From the IMG/VR virus record IMGVR_UViG_3300008261_000039, positions 1-44,895 of that record: a stretch of DNA of 44,895 nt; one strand, written 5' to 3'. The DNA comes from a virus. Shown here in pieces: positions 15,269 to 22,597 of this stretch. The notes under the pieces are model-generated. The model was not told the DNA's origin, searched no databases, and was given only the letters and a program-made list of their open reading frames with translations. The stretch's first letter is position 1. Every line of letters begins with the position of its first letter. Made by a program: the position numbers and the translations under genes.

Positions 15269-15762
15269 TGAAAGTGTTTCCAAAGTTTCGTAGTAACAAC
15301 AACATCTTGTACCATGTAGTCTTGCATCTCCTGCGACCACTCTTTCCAGTCTGATGTCTTACCGAATGAGCCCTTGTACTCACCGAGGCGGTACCCATAA
15401 GACTCCAAAGAATGCCTACCATAAAGCTGCAATGGCATGTTCTTCCACTTACGTTTACCGTCAATACTCAATATGTCAGGGTGACAAACGCGACTAAGCA
15501 CCAGAGTATCAAGAACCCTACCCACATTGGTAAACCAAGGATAGAGTTTGCGGATAACAGGGATATCGTAATTGATAATGTTATGACCCACAATCTCACT
15601 TGCATCTTCAAGGCGTTGAATACCGCGACTAAGGGGTTCAGTATCACCTTCGTCGTTGTATACAAGCATCTGTTTAGCTTCCGTATCGTAGATAGCCAAA
15701 CAGTGGATGCGGGTAACATCATACAGAAGTCCGTTTGTTTCTAAGTCAAAGATAAGCGTCAT
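15244..15762 (-). CDS. DNA polymerase, 3'-5' exonuclease part
   Basis: This 172-aa frame is the proofreading domain of a T7-type DNA polymerase: Exo I IFDLETNG, Exo II IVGHNIINYDIPVI and Exo III DYMVQDVVVTTKLW. The ATG at 15762 is preceded by GGA and begins MTLIFDLETNG, the correct N-terminus. The homology runs to about KLWKHFQ and the last seven residues before the stop look foreign. The polymerase domain continues in the -1 frame at once, so this is one gene broken by a frameshift, a programmed shift, or an assembly indel. Confidence 0.88.
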   Translation of the reverse strand: MTLIFDLETNGLLYDVTRIHCLAIYDTEAKQMLVYNDEGDTEPLSRGIQRLEDASEIVGHNIINYDIPVIRKLYPWFTNVGRVLDTLVLSRVCHPDILSIDGKRKWKNMPLQLYGRHSLESYGYRLGEYKGSFGKTSDWKEWSQEMQDYMVQDVVVTTKLWKHFQPYLNGSR

Positions 15763-15818
15763 TCCAATGCCGGATTACACCAGCGACAATAAACAGGTTG
15801 GTGATGAAGATGAATAGT

Positions 15819-16079
15819 TCAAGAAGGTTTAGTCTCCTTACCAGGTTCCTTCCAGACATAAGTCTTGTCTACAAATTGTGCTCGGGCTACTGCTTCAGGT
15901 GTAGGAGGGTTAGGGCGCTTCAAATAGGAGTAGGGGTCATTGTTGGGATCAATGTAGAGAGGGTAACCATCAGGTGCCATGCGTCGATAGCTAATCTCAC
16001 CAGTAGAGAATTGAAGCACTCGGCTGTATTCAAAAGTCTGTGCTTGGGTCGAAGTCGTCTTCTGTTGCTGTGCTTTCAT
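15819..16079 (-). CDS. Hypothetical protein, 86 aa
   Basis: An 86-aa protein overlapping the end of the primase-helicase by 50 nt. It has a Gln/Thr-rich N-terminus (MKAQQQKTTSTQAQTF) and a conserved-looking middle (FSTGEISYRRMAPDGYPLYI) followed by a Pro-rich section. I know similar MAPDGYPLYIDP segments only from uncharacterised cyanophage proteins. After its stop the same frame stays open for 19 codons up to the DNA polymerase start but has no start codon. Confidence 0.68.
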   Translation of the reverse strand: MKAQQQKTTSTQAQTFEYSRVLQFSTGEISYRRMAPDGYPLYIDPNNDPYSYLKRPNPPTPEAVARAQFVDKTYVWKEPGKETKPS

Positions 16080-17634
16080 TGAATTTACAGGTGGATAGAT
16101 CGTAAGTCAGTCGGCAAGCGACGCCAACTTCGCCTGAATAGCGATTCTTGAGGACTCTAACAGTTGTATCAGACTGTTTGCCTGAACTCTGCTGATCGCG
16201 TTCGAGTGCGATAACTCCGTCACTAAGTTGTGCAATTGCTGCACTTCCGCGCAACTGTCCAAGTGTAACACGTGCTCCCTCTTCATGGTTCTTGTCTTGT
16301 GTAGTACGTCTGAGGTGGGAGACGAGGAACATTGCAACACCAGTGCGCTCTACAAGTGAACGCAGACGTGTCATGGTTGTATCAATCATCCGCCGCTCAT
16401 CGCCATCAAGACCACTAAGAAGGATTGATAGGTGATCTAGAAAGATGACCCGCGTATCAAGACCTGTTGCCAGGTACTCAATTCGGTTGTAGATGAGATC
16501 AGGATCAAAAGAACCGAAGCCGTCGAAAAGAAAAAGATTCCAGTTAGCAAGAGTCGCTTGATAAGCTTCGGTGAGGCTAGATCGGTCATGTTCTCCTATG
16601 TGTAATGATTTACCAACAGCAGCGGACATTAGTCCGAGAGCTGTACGACGGTTGGATTCTTCAAGTGCCAAGTAACCGACCCGTTCTCCTCTACTAAGAA
16701 GGTTAGTTGCAAGTTCACGGCAGAAGGAAGATTTCCCGATGCCAGATCCAGCAGTGATCGTGACAAGTTCTCCATACCTGATCCCGTGAAGCTTTTGTTG
16801 TAAACCTTCAAATGGGTAGTCATGATCTGATGGTGGCGTCGGTGTGGTTACAAGTTCTAGGAGGGACTTCCCGTCAACGATCCCATCTGGACGGTAAGGT
16901 TTCGCGTTCCAAATAGCTTCACGAACCGACTGAGAGTCATTGGTAGAGAGGGCGTCTGACGCATCTTTGTAATCACCTTGGAGCGATGCAATCTTGCACT
17001 TGCCAGGTGGTAATACGCTTGCTGCTTCCTCCGTTGCCTTACGGCCAGCCTCGTCATTGTCGAAGAACAGGACAATCTCCTCGTAACCCTGGAGCCAGGG
17101 GATAGCCCGTTGTATCGACTTCTTGGCCGCAGCGGCACCGCTAGGTAGAGATACCATCGGCCACCCCGGCATAGCCTCACTACATGAAGCTGCATCGAGT
17201 TCCCCTTCAGTGATAACGACTCGTTTTCCAGTGGCGGGAAACAAATGCTGTCCAAAGAGACAGGTAGGTGGTTGTCCTTCATAACGGAAGTCTTTGTCTT
17301 TAGTCTTAGTCTTGCATCCAATCAGGATGCCGGTCTCGTCATAATAGTGAAACCTAAGTAGGTCACCATCACGGTAGATCTTGTACTGTTGACATACCTT
17401 CTCAGATATGTTCCGCTTACTCAGTCTTGAGGCGGACCCTTTGAGCTGTACATTAGTTTGCATTTTATAGGAGTTAGCAACTTCCTCTTCTGTGTGACCG
17501 TAGCTGTTACATGAGAAACAAAAAGTGTGGCCATCAGAATACAATGAGTTCGCATCTGATGACCCACACGTGTCACACGGTAAGTGCCTCACGAACTCGC
17601 TTTCGCAATTCTGCGTATGCTCGTGCTTGTGCAT
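16030..17634 (-). CDS. DNA primase-helicase (gp4-like)
   Basis: A bifunctional T7 gp4-type protein of 534 aa from the ATG at 17634. It makes RNA primers and unwinds DNA at the fork. Domains in order: a zinc finger (CDTCGSSDANSLYSDGHTFC then FSC), the TOPRIM primase core (VVITEGELDAASCSEA and IVLFFDNDEAGRK), then the hexameric helicase with Walker A TITAGSGIGKSSFCRE and Walker B RVIFLDHLSILL, and QLRGSAAIAQLSDGVIALE. An upstream in-frame start at 17679 would overlap the preceding gene even more. It overlaps the 69-aa gene by about 60 nt. Confidence 0.94.
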   Translation of the reverse strand: MHKHEHTQNCESEFVRHLPCDTCGSSDANSLYSDGHTFCFSCNSYGHTEEEVANSYKMQTNVQLKGSASRLSKRNISEKVCQQYKIYRDGDLLRFHYYDETGILIGCKTKTKDKDFRYEGQPPTCLFGQHLFPATGKRVVITEGELDAASCSEAMPGWPMVSLPSGAAAAKKSIQRAIPWLQGYEEIVLFFDNDEAGRKATEEAASVLPPGKCKIASLQGDYKDASDALSTNDSQSVREAIWNAKPYRPDGIVDGKSLLELVTTPTPPSDHDYPFEGLQQKLHGIRYGELVTITAGSGIGKSSFCRELATNLLSRGERVGYLALEESNRRTALGLMSAAVGKSLHIGEHDRSSLTEAYQATLANWNLFLFDGFGSFDPDLIYNRIEYLATGLDTRVIFLDHLSILLSGLDGDERRMIDTTMTRLRSLVERTGVAMFLVSHLRRTTQDKNHEEGARVTLGQLRGSAAIAQLSDGVIALERDQQSSGKQSDTTVRVLKNRYSGEVGVACRLTYDLSTCKFNESTATEDDFDPSTDF

Positions 17635-17782
17635 CGTGATATTCAAACCATGAATCAATTGCTCGATAGAACCCTTCAATCAAAGCATCAGCTGTAGCAG
17701 GGTTCAGTGCATCTACATCAGCAAGTAGGTCGCTGAATTGTTCAGCGTAGAAGTCAGCAGTGCCGTATTCTAGGTTAGCCAT
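17573..17782 (-). CDS. Hypothetical protein, 69 aa
   Basis: A 69-aa, largely helical, acidic protein (MANLEYGTADFYAEQFSDLL at the start, ELRKRVREALTV at the end). It lies between endonuclease I (13-nt overlap) and primase-helicase (about 60-nt overlap). The Ala/Glu/Asp-rich amphipathic pattern suggests a small helical bundle. Nothing shows its function; it is annotated for its clean start and conserved position. Confidence 0.65.
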   Translation of the reverse strand: MANLEYGTADFYAEQFSDLLADVDALNPATADALIEGFYRAIDSWFEYHDAQARAYAELRKRVREALTV

Positions 17783-18123
17783 TCAACAGGGATAGAGTGG
17801 AAAGCTGCCCATTTAAAGCCGTGTTTCTCTGCCCACTGAGCATACGTGGACTTGGCTCCTTTATAGATTTTGTTATAAGGTGTTTGAAAGACGAATCGAA
17901 TATCTAAGTCTGGATTCTGTTTCTTCACAGCGATCATCTTCCTCCGATCTTTCTCGTCGAGATGACCCTTGGTCTCTAGATAGACACCATTCGGTAAAAG
18001 AAAGTCGGGGGTGTAGTTGCATTGCAGAACGTAAGGAACTTTAGTGGATTCATACTCGAACTTAACACCAAGACTAGTGAGAAGATCAGCTACCTTCTCT
18101 TCTAGCCCCGATCTAAAAGCCAT
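17770..18123 (-). CDS. Endonuclease I (gp3-like Holliday junction resolvase)
   Basis: A 117-aa homologue of T7 endonuclease I, which cuts branched DNA, resolves replication junctions and helps degrade host DNA. The catalytic set is present: RSGLEEKV (Glu equivalent to T7 E20), YTPDFLLPNGVYLETKG (Asp, Glu and Lys equivalent to D55, E65, K67). It is slightly shorter than T7 gp3 (149 aa). The ATG overlaps the SSB stop as TAATG, and it precedes primase-helicase as in T7. Confidence 0.93.
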   Translation of the reverse strand: MAFRSGLEEKVADLLTSLGVKFEYESTKVPYVLQCNYTPDFLLPNGVYLETKGHLDEKDRRKMIAVKKQNPDLDIRFVFQTPYNKIYKGAKSTYAQWAEKHGFKWAAFHSIPVEWLT

Positions 18124-18689
18124 TAGAAGTCGTCGTCCTCAACTGCGTCGTTGATGATTACGTTAGGCTCAGATGCTTTGAAACCTTTAGTCTGACCAAA
18201 GAGAGCTGCCACTTCAGTTTCACCAAGATCGCCTGTATCAACACCAGCAGAGGAGCCGACAGTGATGACTTGGATTCCGACAAGTTTAAGACTTGTACCG
18301 TAGGTGACGCCATCACGCAGGATGTAGGGTTTCTGTCGGAATGCAAGCTTAACTGTGCTACCACTGTAGAGTGGGGTATTCGGATCAGTGATGACTGTTC
18401 CCTCAGTATCCACCACGGGCGGCTTAGTCTCTTCATTCCAGCTGAACTTAACTTTGTACTTACCATCTGAAACCTCTTCCCAAGGTTCAGGCTTAAGGGT
18501 AGAGCGCTTTGGATTCTTAAGCTTAGACTCTGCCCATTTAATAGAATCAGCTCGATCTTCTTCCAGCTTATCGACAAGATCTTGATCGACAATAGCAGAA
18601 AGTGAATAGCCAAACTTACTTGGCTTCAGTACAGCTTGATAACCTTCAAGGACAACAGGCTGTTGGGTAACGTGGATGGATTGTGCCAT
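18123..18689 (-). CDS. Single-stranded DNA-binding protein (gp2.5-like)
   Basis: A 188-aa protein in the T7 gp2.5 position between RNA polymerase and endonuclease I. It has an OB-fold-like beta-rich core (GYQAVLKPSKFGYSLSAIVD, then KLAFRQKPYILRDGVTYGTS) and the hallmark acidic C-terminus ending NDAVEDDDF, which in T7 contacts polymerase and helicase through the terminal Phe. The ATG at 18689 overlaps the polymerase stop as TAATG; a TTG six bases earlier is less likely. It coats single-stranded DNA and promotes annealing during replication. Confidence 0.92.
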   Translation of the reverse strand: MAQSIHVTQQPVVLEGYQAVLKPSKFGYSLSAIVDQDLVDKLEEDRADSIKWAESKLKNPKRSTLKPEPWEEVSDGKYKVKFSWNEETKPPVVDTEGTVITDPNTPLYSGSTVKLAFRQKPYILRDGVTYGTSLKLVGIQVITVGSSAGVDTGDLGETEVAALFGQTKGFKASEPNVIINDAVEDDDF

Positions 18690-21028
18690 TAACAAAAGAA
18701 ATAGGTGGATTCAATTACGGATTCCGGTTCAAGGTCTCCGACAATCGGTGGTTCGGTCTCTGCCCCTATGTGAGAGGCAAAGTCCCGCAGGTAATCGTGC
18801 TCGGCAAAGAGATGCATGTAGGTTTCTCGTACAATGGAGGATAAGGTAGACATGTCCGTTGCACGACAAAGCACAGAATCATGGATAAGAGCAATAGGTG
18901 CGTCAAAGCGTAGGGTGCTTAAATGTAGTAGGCTAGCATCTAGACTATGTATCAGATTAGGTGCTGTTGCATTCTTGTGATGGTTGAGATCAACCTCATC
19001 TGAATCATCAACGGCAACCTGCATCCTACAGCGACCAAGTAACTGTAAGGCTAGTTCAACTACTAACTTTTTATTGAGCTTTTGATGTACAACAAAACCA
19101 GATGGTGTTGTCCACTCAAGATATTCTTTACCAGCTTTGATTGCATTAGCAACTTCTTGCTCAATCCAACTCATGACAGCCATAGGACCAGGTACGACAA
19201 CATCCATGGCATTGCGTACAGCCTTAACTGTTTTAGTTAGGTCATCCTTACTAATCTCTACACCTTTCTCGGCTAGTGCGTCTCTGATGTACCCACGATT
19301 AGAGAAAGGTTTAGCATTGTAAGGAACGGTCATAACGACCCTTTTGACAGTTTTTCTATCCATGTATGGTTGGATAGACTCAGGACAATGAGGCGTAGCT
19401 TCTTGAGCTACTACCTTATATGCATCCTGTGGCTTATCACCAGGTAGGACATTCACTAGACGTGCAGTGGACTTATCCCTAGCTAATCCTGCAAGGATTT
19501 GTAATCCTGAACAGGTTGCATCGGTTGCCACCATTAATCGTGTGAATTGCCTATCAGCAATTACGACACAATGGTAATACTCTTCAGCAGCAGCTAAGAA
19601 CTGCCAAGGTTCCTCAACTCCCTCCCATAAAGGTAGATTACCAATTGGATCTGTCGCTATGAGTGTGAACAATTCATGGTTATCTTTCGCCCATTCTAGT
19701 CGCTCAGACATCGGTGCTTTATCAAGACCGAATGTAGTAGCTACTTGAAAGGCTAACCAAGATTCAGCTTCAGGAGTTACATAAGACCCATCAGCAAAGA
19801 CTAAAAGACTTTTTCCAAAGTCTGTATCTTGAGGAGTAAGAAAGGCAGGAATAGGATAAGCTCTACCTCTATAGTCAAAAGACCAAGGAATGTAGAACTT
19901 AGCTACGTCCTTGAACCTCTTCACTGCCTCCATTGTCATCCGAGTACGACAAGATTTCTTAAACTCTTGTGCATTCAGATTCATTACCTCTGCCGCTGCT
20001 CTTCGATATGCTTTACGAGAATCTTTATTCTCTGCAATATCAAATGGCTTTGGTGGTAACTCATGGTTCACAATAGGGAGGAACTTACCAACAGCTCGTT
20101 CCAATCTATCTAGTTCTTCCGCTACCTCCACAATAAATGGATTTAGAGTGAAGGCAACCTTCTGAATCTTGTTCAGAAAGTTGATTGGTGTCTCTCCCTG
20201 TATACGGCGGTTATCGCCCCTACGTACCATGTCATGCCCCCTCATCACCTCATTGAGGAGGTAGCCACCAGCTCGATCATTGGTCCAATCATTAGGCTCG
20301 ATCAACATCGGCCAAGCAAGCGGAGCAAACAACTCTGCATCAGCCATCACCTTATCTTTGATGGCAATGAATTCAGGTGTAGGTATGACATATGTGACAG
20401 TACGCTTACCTTCACGACGTAAGTCTTTGGTGAACCAGCCTGATGATTCAATAATACAATCAAGCAACCATGCACCTAACCTGATGCGGTTTGCTCTGCC
20501 CCATGTTTGCCATTGTTGAATATCACTACGGTTCATCAATGTTTGAATGACCGTGAGTCGCTGATCAGTACCACATGACTTATGCCAGTAGTTTTTCTTT
20601 AGTGTTTCAAGAAGACCAGGGGCACATCTCTCGTAGTGACGCATCTGACACTCAGCTTCTACAGCTGAACCGATACCATCACATACCGCTTGTACTTGAT
20701 CACTACCTTCCTTGTAGCTGAATACCTTATCGAAGGTAAGTTTGAGTGCAATAGCAGCAGCAGCTAGAGGCTCTAGTTGACTGATGTACTGAGAGATCTC
20801 TTTGAATGCAACACCATTCTTACCTTCATGTATTCGGTTGTTAGTATCCTCTAGACGCTTCACTAATACAGGTAGAAGTACATCTATGGATGCAATGCCA
20901 TACACCGTAGCAGAGGCATAGCTACGCTGCTGCAGTGCGTCTGTGTTATCTCGTAATCGCTTGAGACCTTGACGTATTTGATCACGCTCAAGCTGCACCT
21001 GTTCATCAATCTGAGCAGGTGTAGGCAT
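18689..21028 (-). CDS. T7-type single-subunit RNA polymerase (gp1-like)
   Basis: A 779-aa phage RNA polymerase that takes over transcription of middle and late genes. Motifs: SFDYRGRAYPIPAFLTPQ, motif A region ATDATCSGLQILAGLARD (first catalytic Asp), motif B KRVVMTVPYNAKPFSNRGY (Lys and Tyr/Phe of the O-helix) and motif C ALIHDSVLCRA (second catalytic Asp). It ends in STYFFC, with terminal aromatic residues similar to the FAFA end of T7. It is shorter than T7 gp1 (883 aa), as is usual in cyanopodoviruses. The ATG overlaps the stop of the 38-aa gene (TGATG). A promoter-like 21-bp element lies inside it near residue 270. Confidence 0.96.
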   Translation of the reverse strand: MPTPAQIDEQVQLERDQIRQGLKRLRDNTDALQQRSYASATVYGIASIDVLLPVLVKRLEDTNNRIHEGKNGVAFKEISQYISQLEPLAAAAIALKLTFDKVFSYKEGSDQVQAVCDGIGSAVEAECQMRHYERCAPGLLETLKKNYWHKSCGTDQRLTVIQTLMNRSDIQQWQTWGRANRIRLGAWLLDCIIESSGWFTKDLRREGKRTVTYVIPTPEFIAIKDKVMADAELFAPLAWPMLIEPNDWTNDRAGGYLLNEVMRGHDMVRRGDNRRIQGETPINFLNKIQKVAFTLNPFIVEVAEELDRLERAVGKFLPIVNHELPPKPFDIAENKDSRKAYRRAAAEVMNLNAQEFKKSCRTRMTMEAVKRFKDVAKFYIPWSFDYRGRAYPIPAFLTPQDTDFGKSLLVFADGSYVTPEAESWLAFQVATTFGLDKAPMSERLEWAKDNHELFTLIATDPIGNLPLWEGVEEPWQFLAAAEEYYHCVVIADRQFTRLMVATDATCSGLQILAGLARDKSTARLVNVLPGDKPQDAYKVVAQEATPHCPESIQPYMDRKTVKRVVMTVPYNAKPFSNRGYIRDALAEKGVEISKDDLTKTVKAVRNAMDVVVPGPMAVMSWIEQEVANAIKAGKEYLEWTTPSGFVVHQKLNKKLVVELALQLLGRCRMQVAVDDSDEVDLNHHKNATAPNLIHSLDASLLHLSTLRFDAPIALIHDSVLCRATDMSTLSSIVRETYMHLFAEHDYLRDFASHIGAETEPPIVGDLEPESVIESTYFFC
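20193..20216 (-). promoter_or_regulatory. Candidate phage RNA polymerase promoter, copy in the RNAP gene
   Basis: The minus strand reads CGATAACCGCCGTATACA and then GGGAGA. Bases 20196-20216 are repeated exactly (21 bp) at 26026-26046. The shape is that of T7-family promoters: AT-containing upstream end, GC-rich specificity segment, TATA-like element and GGGAGA at the start site. The location would drive SSB and later replication genes from within the polymerase gene. The protein sequence here (DNRRIQGE) shows no special conservation that would force such identity. Promoter activity is inferred. Confidence 0.55.
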
Positions 21029-21144
21029 CAGTTATCCTCCACATTGAGTGGTACCTCTACCTCATCAACACATACAAGTTGTGCAAGCTCAGGATACTGC
21101 TCACTGAACTCTTCGTTGAACTGTTCAATAGTAATGATGCTCAT
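21028..21144 (-). CDS. Small acidic protein, 38 aa, before RNAP
   Basis: A short gene encoding MSIITIEQFNEEFSEQYPEL and a further 18 residues ending VPLNVEDN. Nine of 38 residues are Glu. Both ends overlap their neighbours as TGATG, which strongly supports translation coupled to the RNA polymerase gene. Function unknown; small acidic early proteins of T7-like phages often bind host enzymes, but that is only an analogy. Confidence 0.72.
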   Translation of the reverse strand: MSIITIEQFNEEFSEQYPELAQLVCVDEVEVPLNVEDN

Positions 21145-21458
21145 CAGAAGTCTCGGTCAGGTGGAATAAGAAGATGGATAGAGTCATGATCGCAGACAAC
21201 AAACTCGCTATCTGCGTCAGACATTAGCTCGTTGACTTTACGCTGAGCTGCTGCACGTTGACGATAGACATGCTCACTGATCTTACGAGTCTTAGGATCA
21301 GTAACACGAATGATACACACTACAGAAGATGGTAGCTCCCAACCAGCTACCTTCCACGACATAACTTCCTCAAAGGTATGAGGCTCGAACATCTCATCAG
21401 GTGCGTCCTTGTACTCTTGCCAGTTGTTGTCAAAGTACTTTTGCTTCTTACCACTCAT
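21144..21458 (-). CDS. Hypothetical early protein, 104 aa
   Basis: A 104-aa protein with an aromatic, charged N-terminus (MSGKKQKYFDNNWQEYKDAP), a central VVCIIRVTDPKTRKISEHVY segment and a C-terminus with FVVCDHDSIHLLIPP. It overlaps the 54-aa gene (its ATG lies in the end of that gene) and the 38-aa gene by one base. No known family. The alternating hydrophobic pattern suggests a compact alpha/beta fold. Confidence 0.7.
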   Translation of the reverse strand: MSGKKQKYFDNNWQEYKDAPDEMFEPHTFEEVMSWKVAGWELPSSVVCIIRVTDPKTRKISEHVYRQRAAAQRKVNELMSDADSEFVVCDHDSIHLLIPPDRDF

Positions 21459-21612
21459 CAGTTTGCCTCACATTTAACAATTGATCGTTACGTTCACGGG
21501 ACAACTCTAAAGCCTTCCATGCGGCTTGCTCAGAGTCGGGTGCTAGTAAATACCAAACACCTGAACGAAGGGTGATCTCGTATTCACGAAGACCTTTGTA
21601 AGTTGTGTACAT
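21448..21612 (-). CDS. Hypothetical early protein, 54 aa
   Basis: Encodes MYTTYKGLREYEITLRSGVW followed by YLLAPDSEQAAWKALELSRE and ends LNVRQTDEW. The pattern (short beta strands, then an AAWKALELS helix) is typical of small phage proteins that wrap around a single sheet. Its stop overlaps the next gene ATG by 11 nt. Its start overlaps the putative membrane protein 21543-21743 in another frame; of the two, this one looks more gene-like. Confidence 0.72.
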   Translation of the reverse strand: MYTTYKGLREYEITLRSGVWYLLAPDSEQAAWKALELSRERNDQLLNVRQTDEW

Positions 21613-21743
21613 TTGTCGTTAAGTGAATAAACAAAGAGGCCAAATGTGTAGCCACAAGTATACACAAAGGCGATACTTGCAGCCACTATGAGTGTGAAAA
21701 ACTGTAGGTATTGTCCTACAAGTATATCACTTGGCAGCTTCAT
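21543..21743 (-). CDS. Possible small membrane protein, 66 aa
   Basis: Starts inside the end of the 93-aa gene (ATG at 21743) and would encode one long hydrophobic stretch, QFFTLIVAASIAFVYTCGYT then FGLFVYSL. The second half overlaps the 54-aa gene by 70 nt. Part of its DNA resembles the intergenic elements seen before other early genes (TGGCTACAC, CACACTCAT, TTTGTTT and ACTTAACG), so the reading frame may be partly a by-product of such an element. I keep it with low confidence. Confidence 0.4.
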   Translation of the reverse strand: MKLPSDILVGQYLQFFTLIVAASIAFVYTCGYTFGLFVYSLNDKCTQLTKVFVNTRSPFVQVFGIY

Positions 21744-22008
21744 TGGTATCCTCCTTAAGGTATTCAGTGAGTGCGTCTTTGATCTCATTCAGGTTGCGAA
21801 GCTGATGATCACATAGACGTGCCTTGTTTGTGTTCTTAAAGTCAACAGCAAAGAAGTTACGAGCAAGGCGAATCATGTCATCTACACTTGCACCATAGAT
21901 CTCGATCTGTTCATCATCAGTAGTGTAGAAGTTGAACGAATCATCACCAAAGCAATAGCTAACATGAGCAATGTCAGCGTGGATGGTGTAGTTAGTTGAG
22001 AGTTTCAT
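21727..22008 (-). CDS. Hypothetical early protein, 93 aa
   Basis: A 93-aa protein, MKLSTNYTIHADIAHVSYCF at the start, a GDDSFNFYTTDDEQIEIYGA centre and a helical acidic C-terminus (NEIKDALTEYLKEDTNEAAK). The order of predicted elements (strands then helices) suggests a small alpha/beta domain. It starts 3 nt after the 101-aa gene stop region. No recognised family. Confidence 0.7.
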   Translation of the reverse strand: MKLSTNYTIHADIAHVSYCFGDDSFNFYTTDDEQIEIYGASVDDMIRLARNFFAVDFKNTNKARLCDHQLRNLNEIKDALTEYLKEDTNEAAK

Positions 22009-22011
22009 TAT

Positions 22012-22317
22012 TTAATACGATTGTGTTTGGGTGAGAATGAACAGAAGCTCAAGACCAGGAGGTTGTACTACATCATACTCATCTAGCTCAGCTGGAACGT
22101 ATACAGCACGTAGTCCTCCACTTTCAACAGTTGTACGCTTATCCCAAGCTTCATTCAAACGCTGCTGAGCAGAGAGAATCAATTGAACAATGCTTGGTAC
22201 TTTTAAGCCACCACATGTATACCATTTCCACTCTACTTGTTTCATCACTTCATGAACACGTTCAAAGTTAAACGTATTGAGACAGTATTCGACTGCTACT
22301 TTCTTGTGATCAGTCAT
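22012..22317 (-). CDS. Hypothetical early protein, 101 aa
   Basis: A 101-aa protein beginning MTDHKKVAVEYCLNTFNFER and containing HEVMKQVEWKWYTCGGLKVP, then a helix VQLILSAQQRLNEAWDKR. The segment VEWKWYTCGG.KVPS resembles a small domain seen in many marine phage hypotheticals (a Trp-rich strand followed by a helix), function unknown. It starts 2 nt after the preceding stop. Confidence 0.7.
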   Translation of the reverse strand: MTDHKKVAVEYCLNTFNFERVHEVMKQVEWKWYTCGGLKVPSIVQLILSAQQRLNEAWDKRTTVESGGLRAVYVPAELDEYDVVQPPGLELLFILTQTQSY

Positions 22318-22319
22318 AA

Positions 22320-22484
22320 TCAGATGTCGTCAAAGGTGAAGTAAGTGTCAATCTCATTCATCACTCGTTGAGTGAATCGCTCAACAAGGTAATCCTCATT
22401 AGCAGTTAAGTCTTCATTAACTACACCACCAATGACTCCTCGTTCGATACACTCTTCAAGCAATCTATACAGTTTGACTTTCAT
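22320..22484 (-). CDS. Hypothetical early protein, 54 aa, acidic
   Basis: Encodes MKVKLYRLLEECIERGVIGG and ends NEIDTYFTFDDI. The N-terminal half looks like one amphipathic helix, and the C-terminus is acidic. Its ATG overlaps the preceding stop as ATGA, so translation is coupled. Unknown function. Confidence 0.7.
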   Translation of the reverse strand: MKVKLYRLLEECIERGVIGGVVNEDLTANEDYLVERFTQRVMNEIDTYFTFDDI

Positions 22485-22597
22485 TTAATACGCTTCTCAT
22501 AACGTGTAACAGCAGTGTTAGCTCGACTGTAAACAGCAAGCGTAGCAAGTAAGCCAATGCTACCAATGATAGCAAGGATGATGTTGGATTCAGTCAT
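22481..22597 (-). CDS. Single-span membrane peptide, 38 aa
   Basis: A 38-aa peptide, MTESNIILAIIGSIGLLATL followed by AVYSRANTAVTRYEKRIK. One membrane helix (residues 6-22) is followed by a basic tail, predicting N-out/C-in topology. It begins directly after the stop of the ArdA-like gene (TGAATG) and overlaps the next gene as ATGA. Small early membrane peptides like this are common in cyanophages; role unknown. Confidence 0.68.
   Translation of the reverse strand: MTESNIILAIIGSIGLLATLAVYSRANTAVTRYEKRIK

Noticed and set aside
15269-15340. GTG start for the polymerase frame
   Set aside because: The first 24 residues are the exonuclease sequence read out of frame (for example TRCCCYYET), so this is not a genuine N-terminus.
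15763-15818. Short frame between the 86-aa gene and DNA polymerase ending with ATGA overlap
   Set aside because: The overlap is attractive, but there is no ATG, GTG or TTG in the frame after the preceding stop; it could be a remnant.
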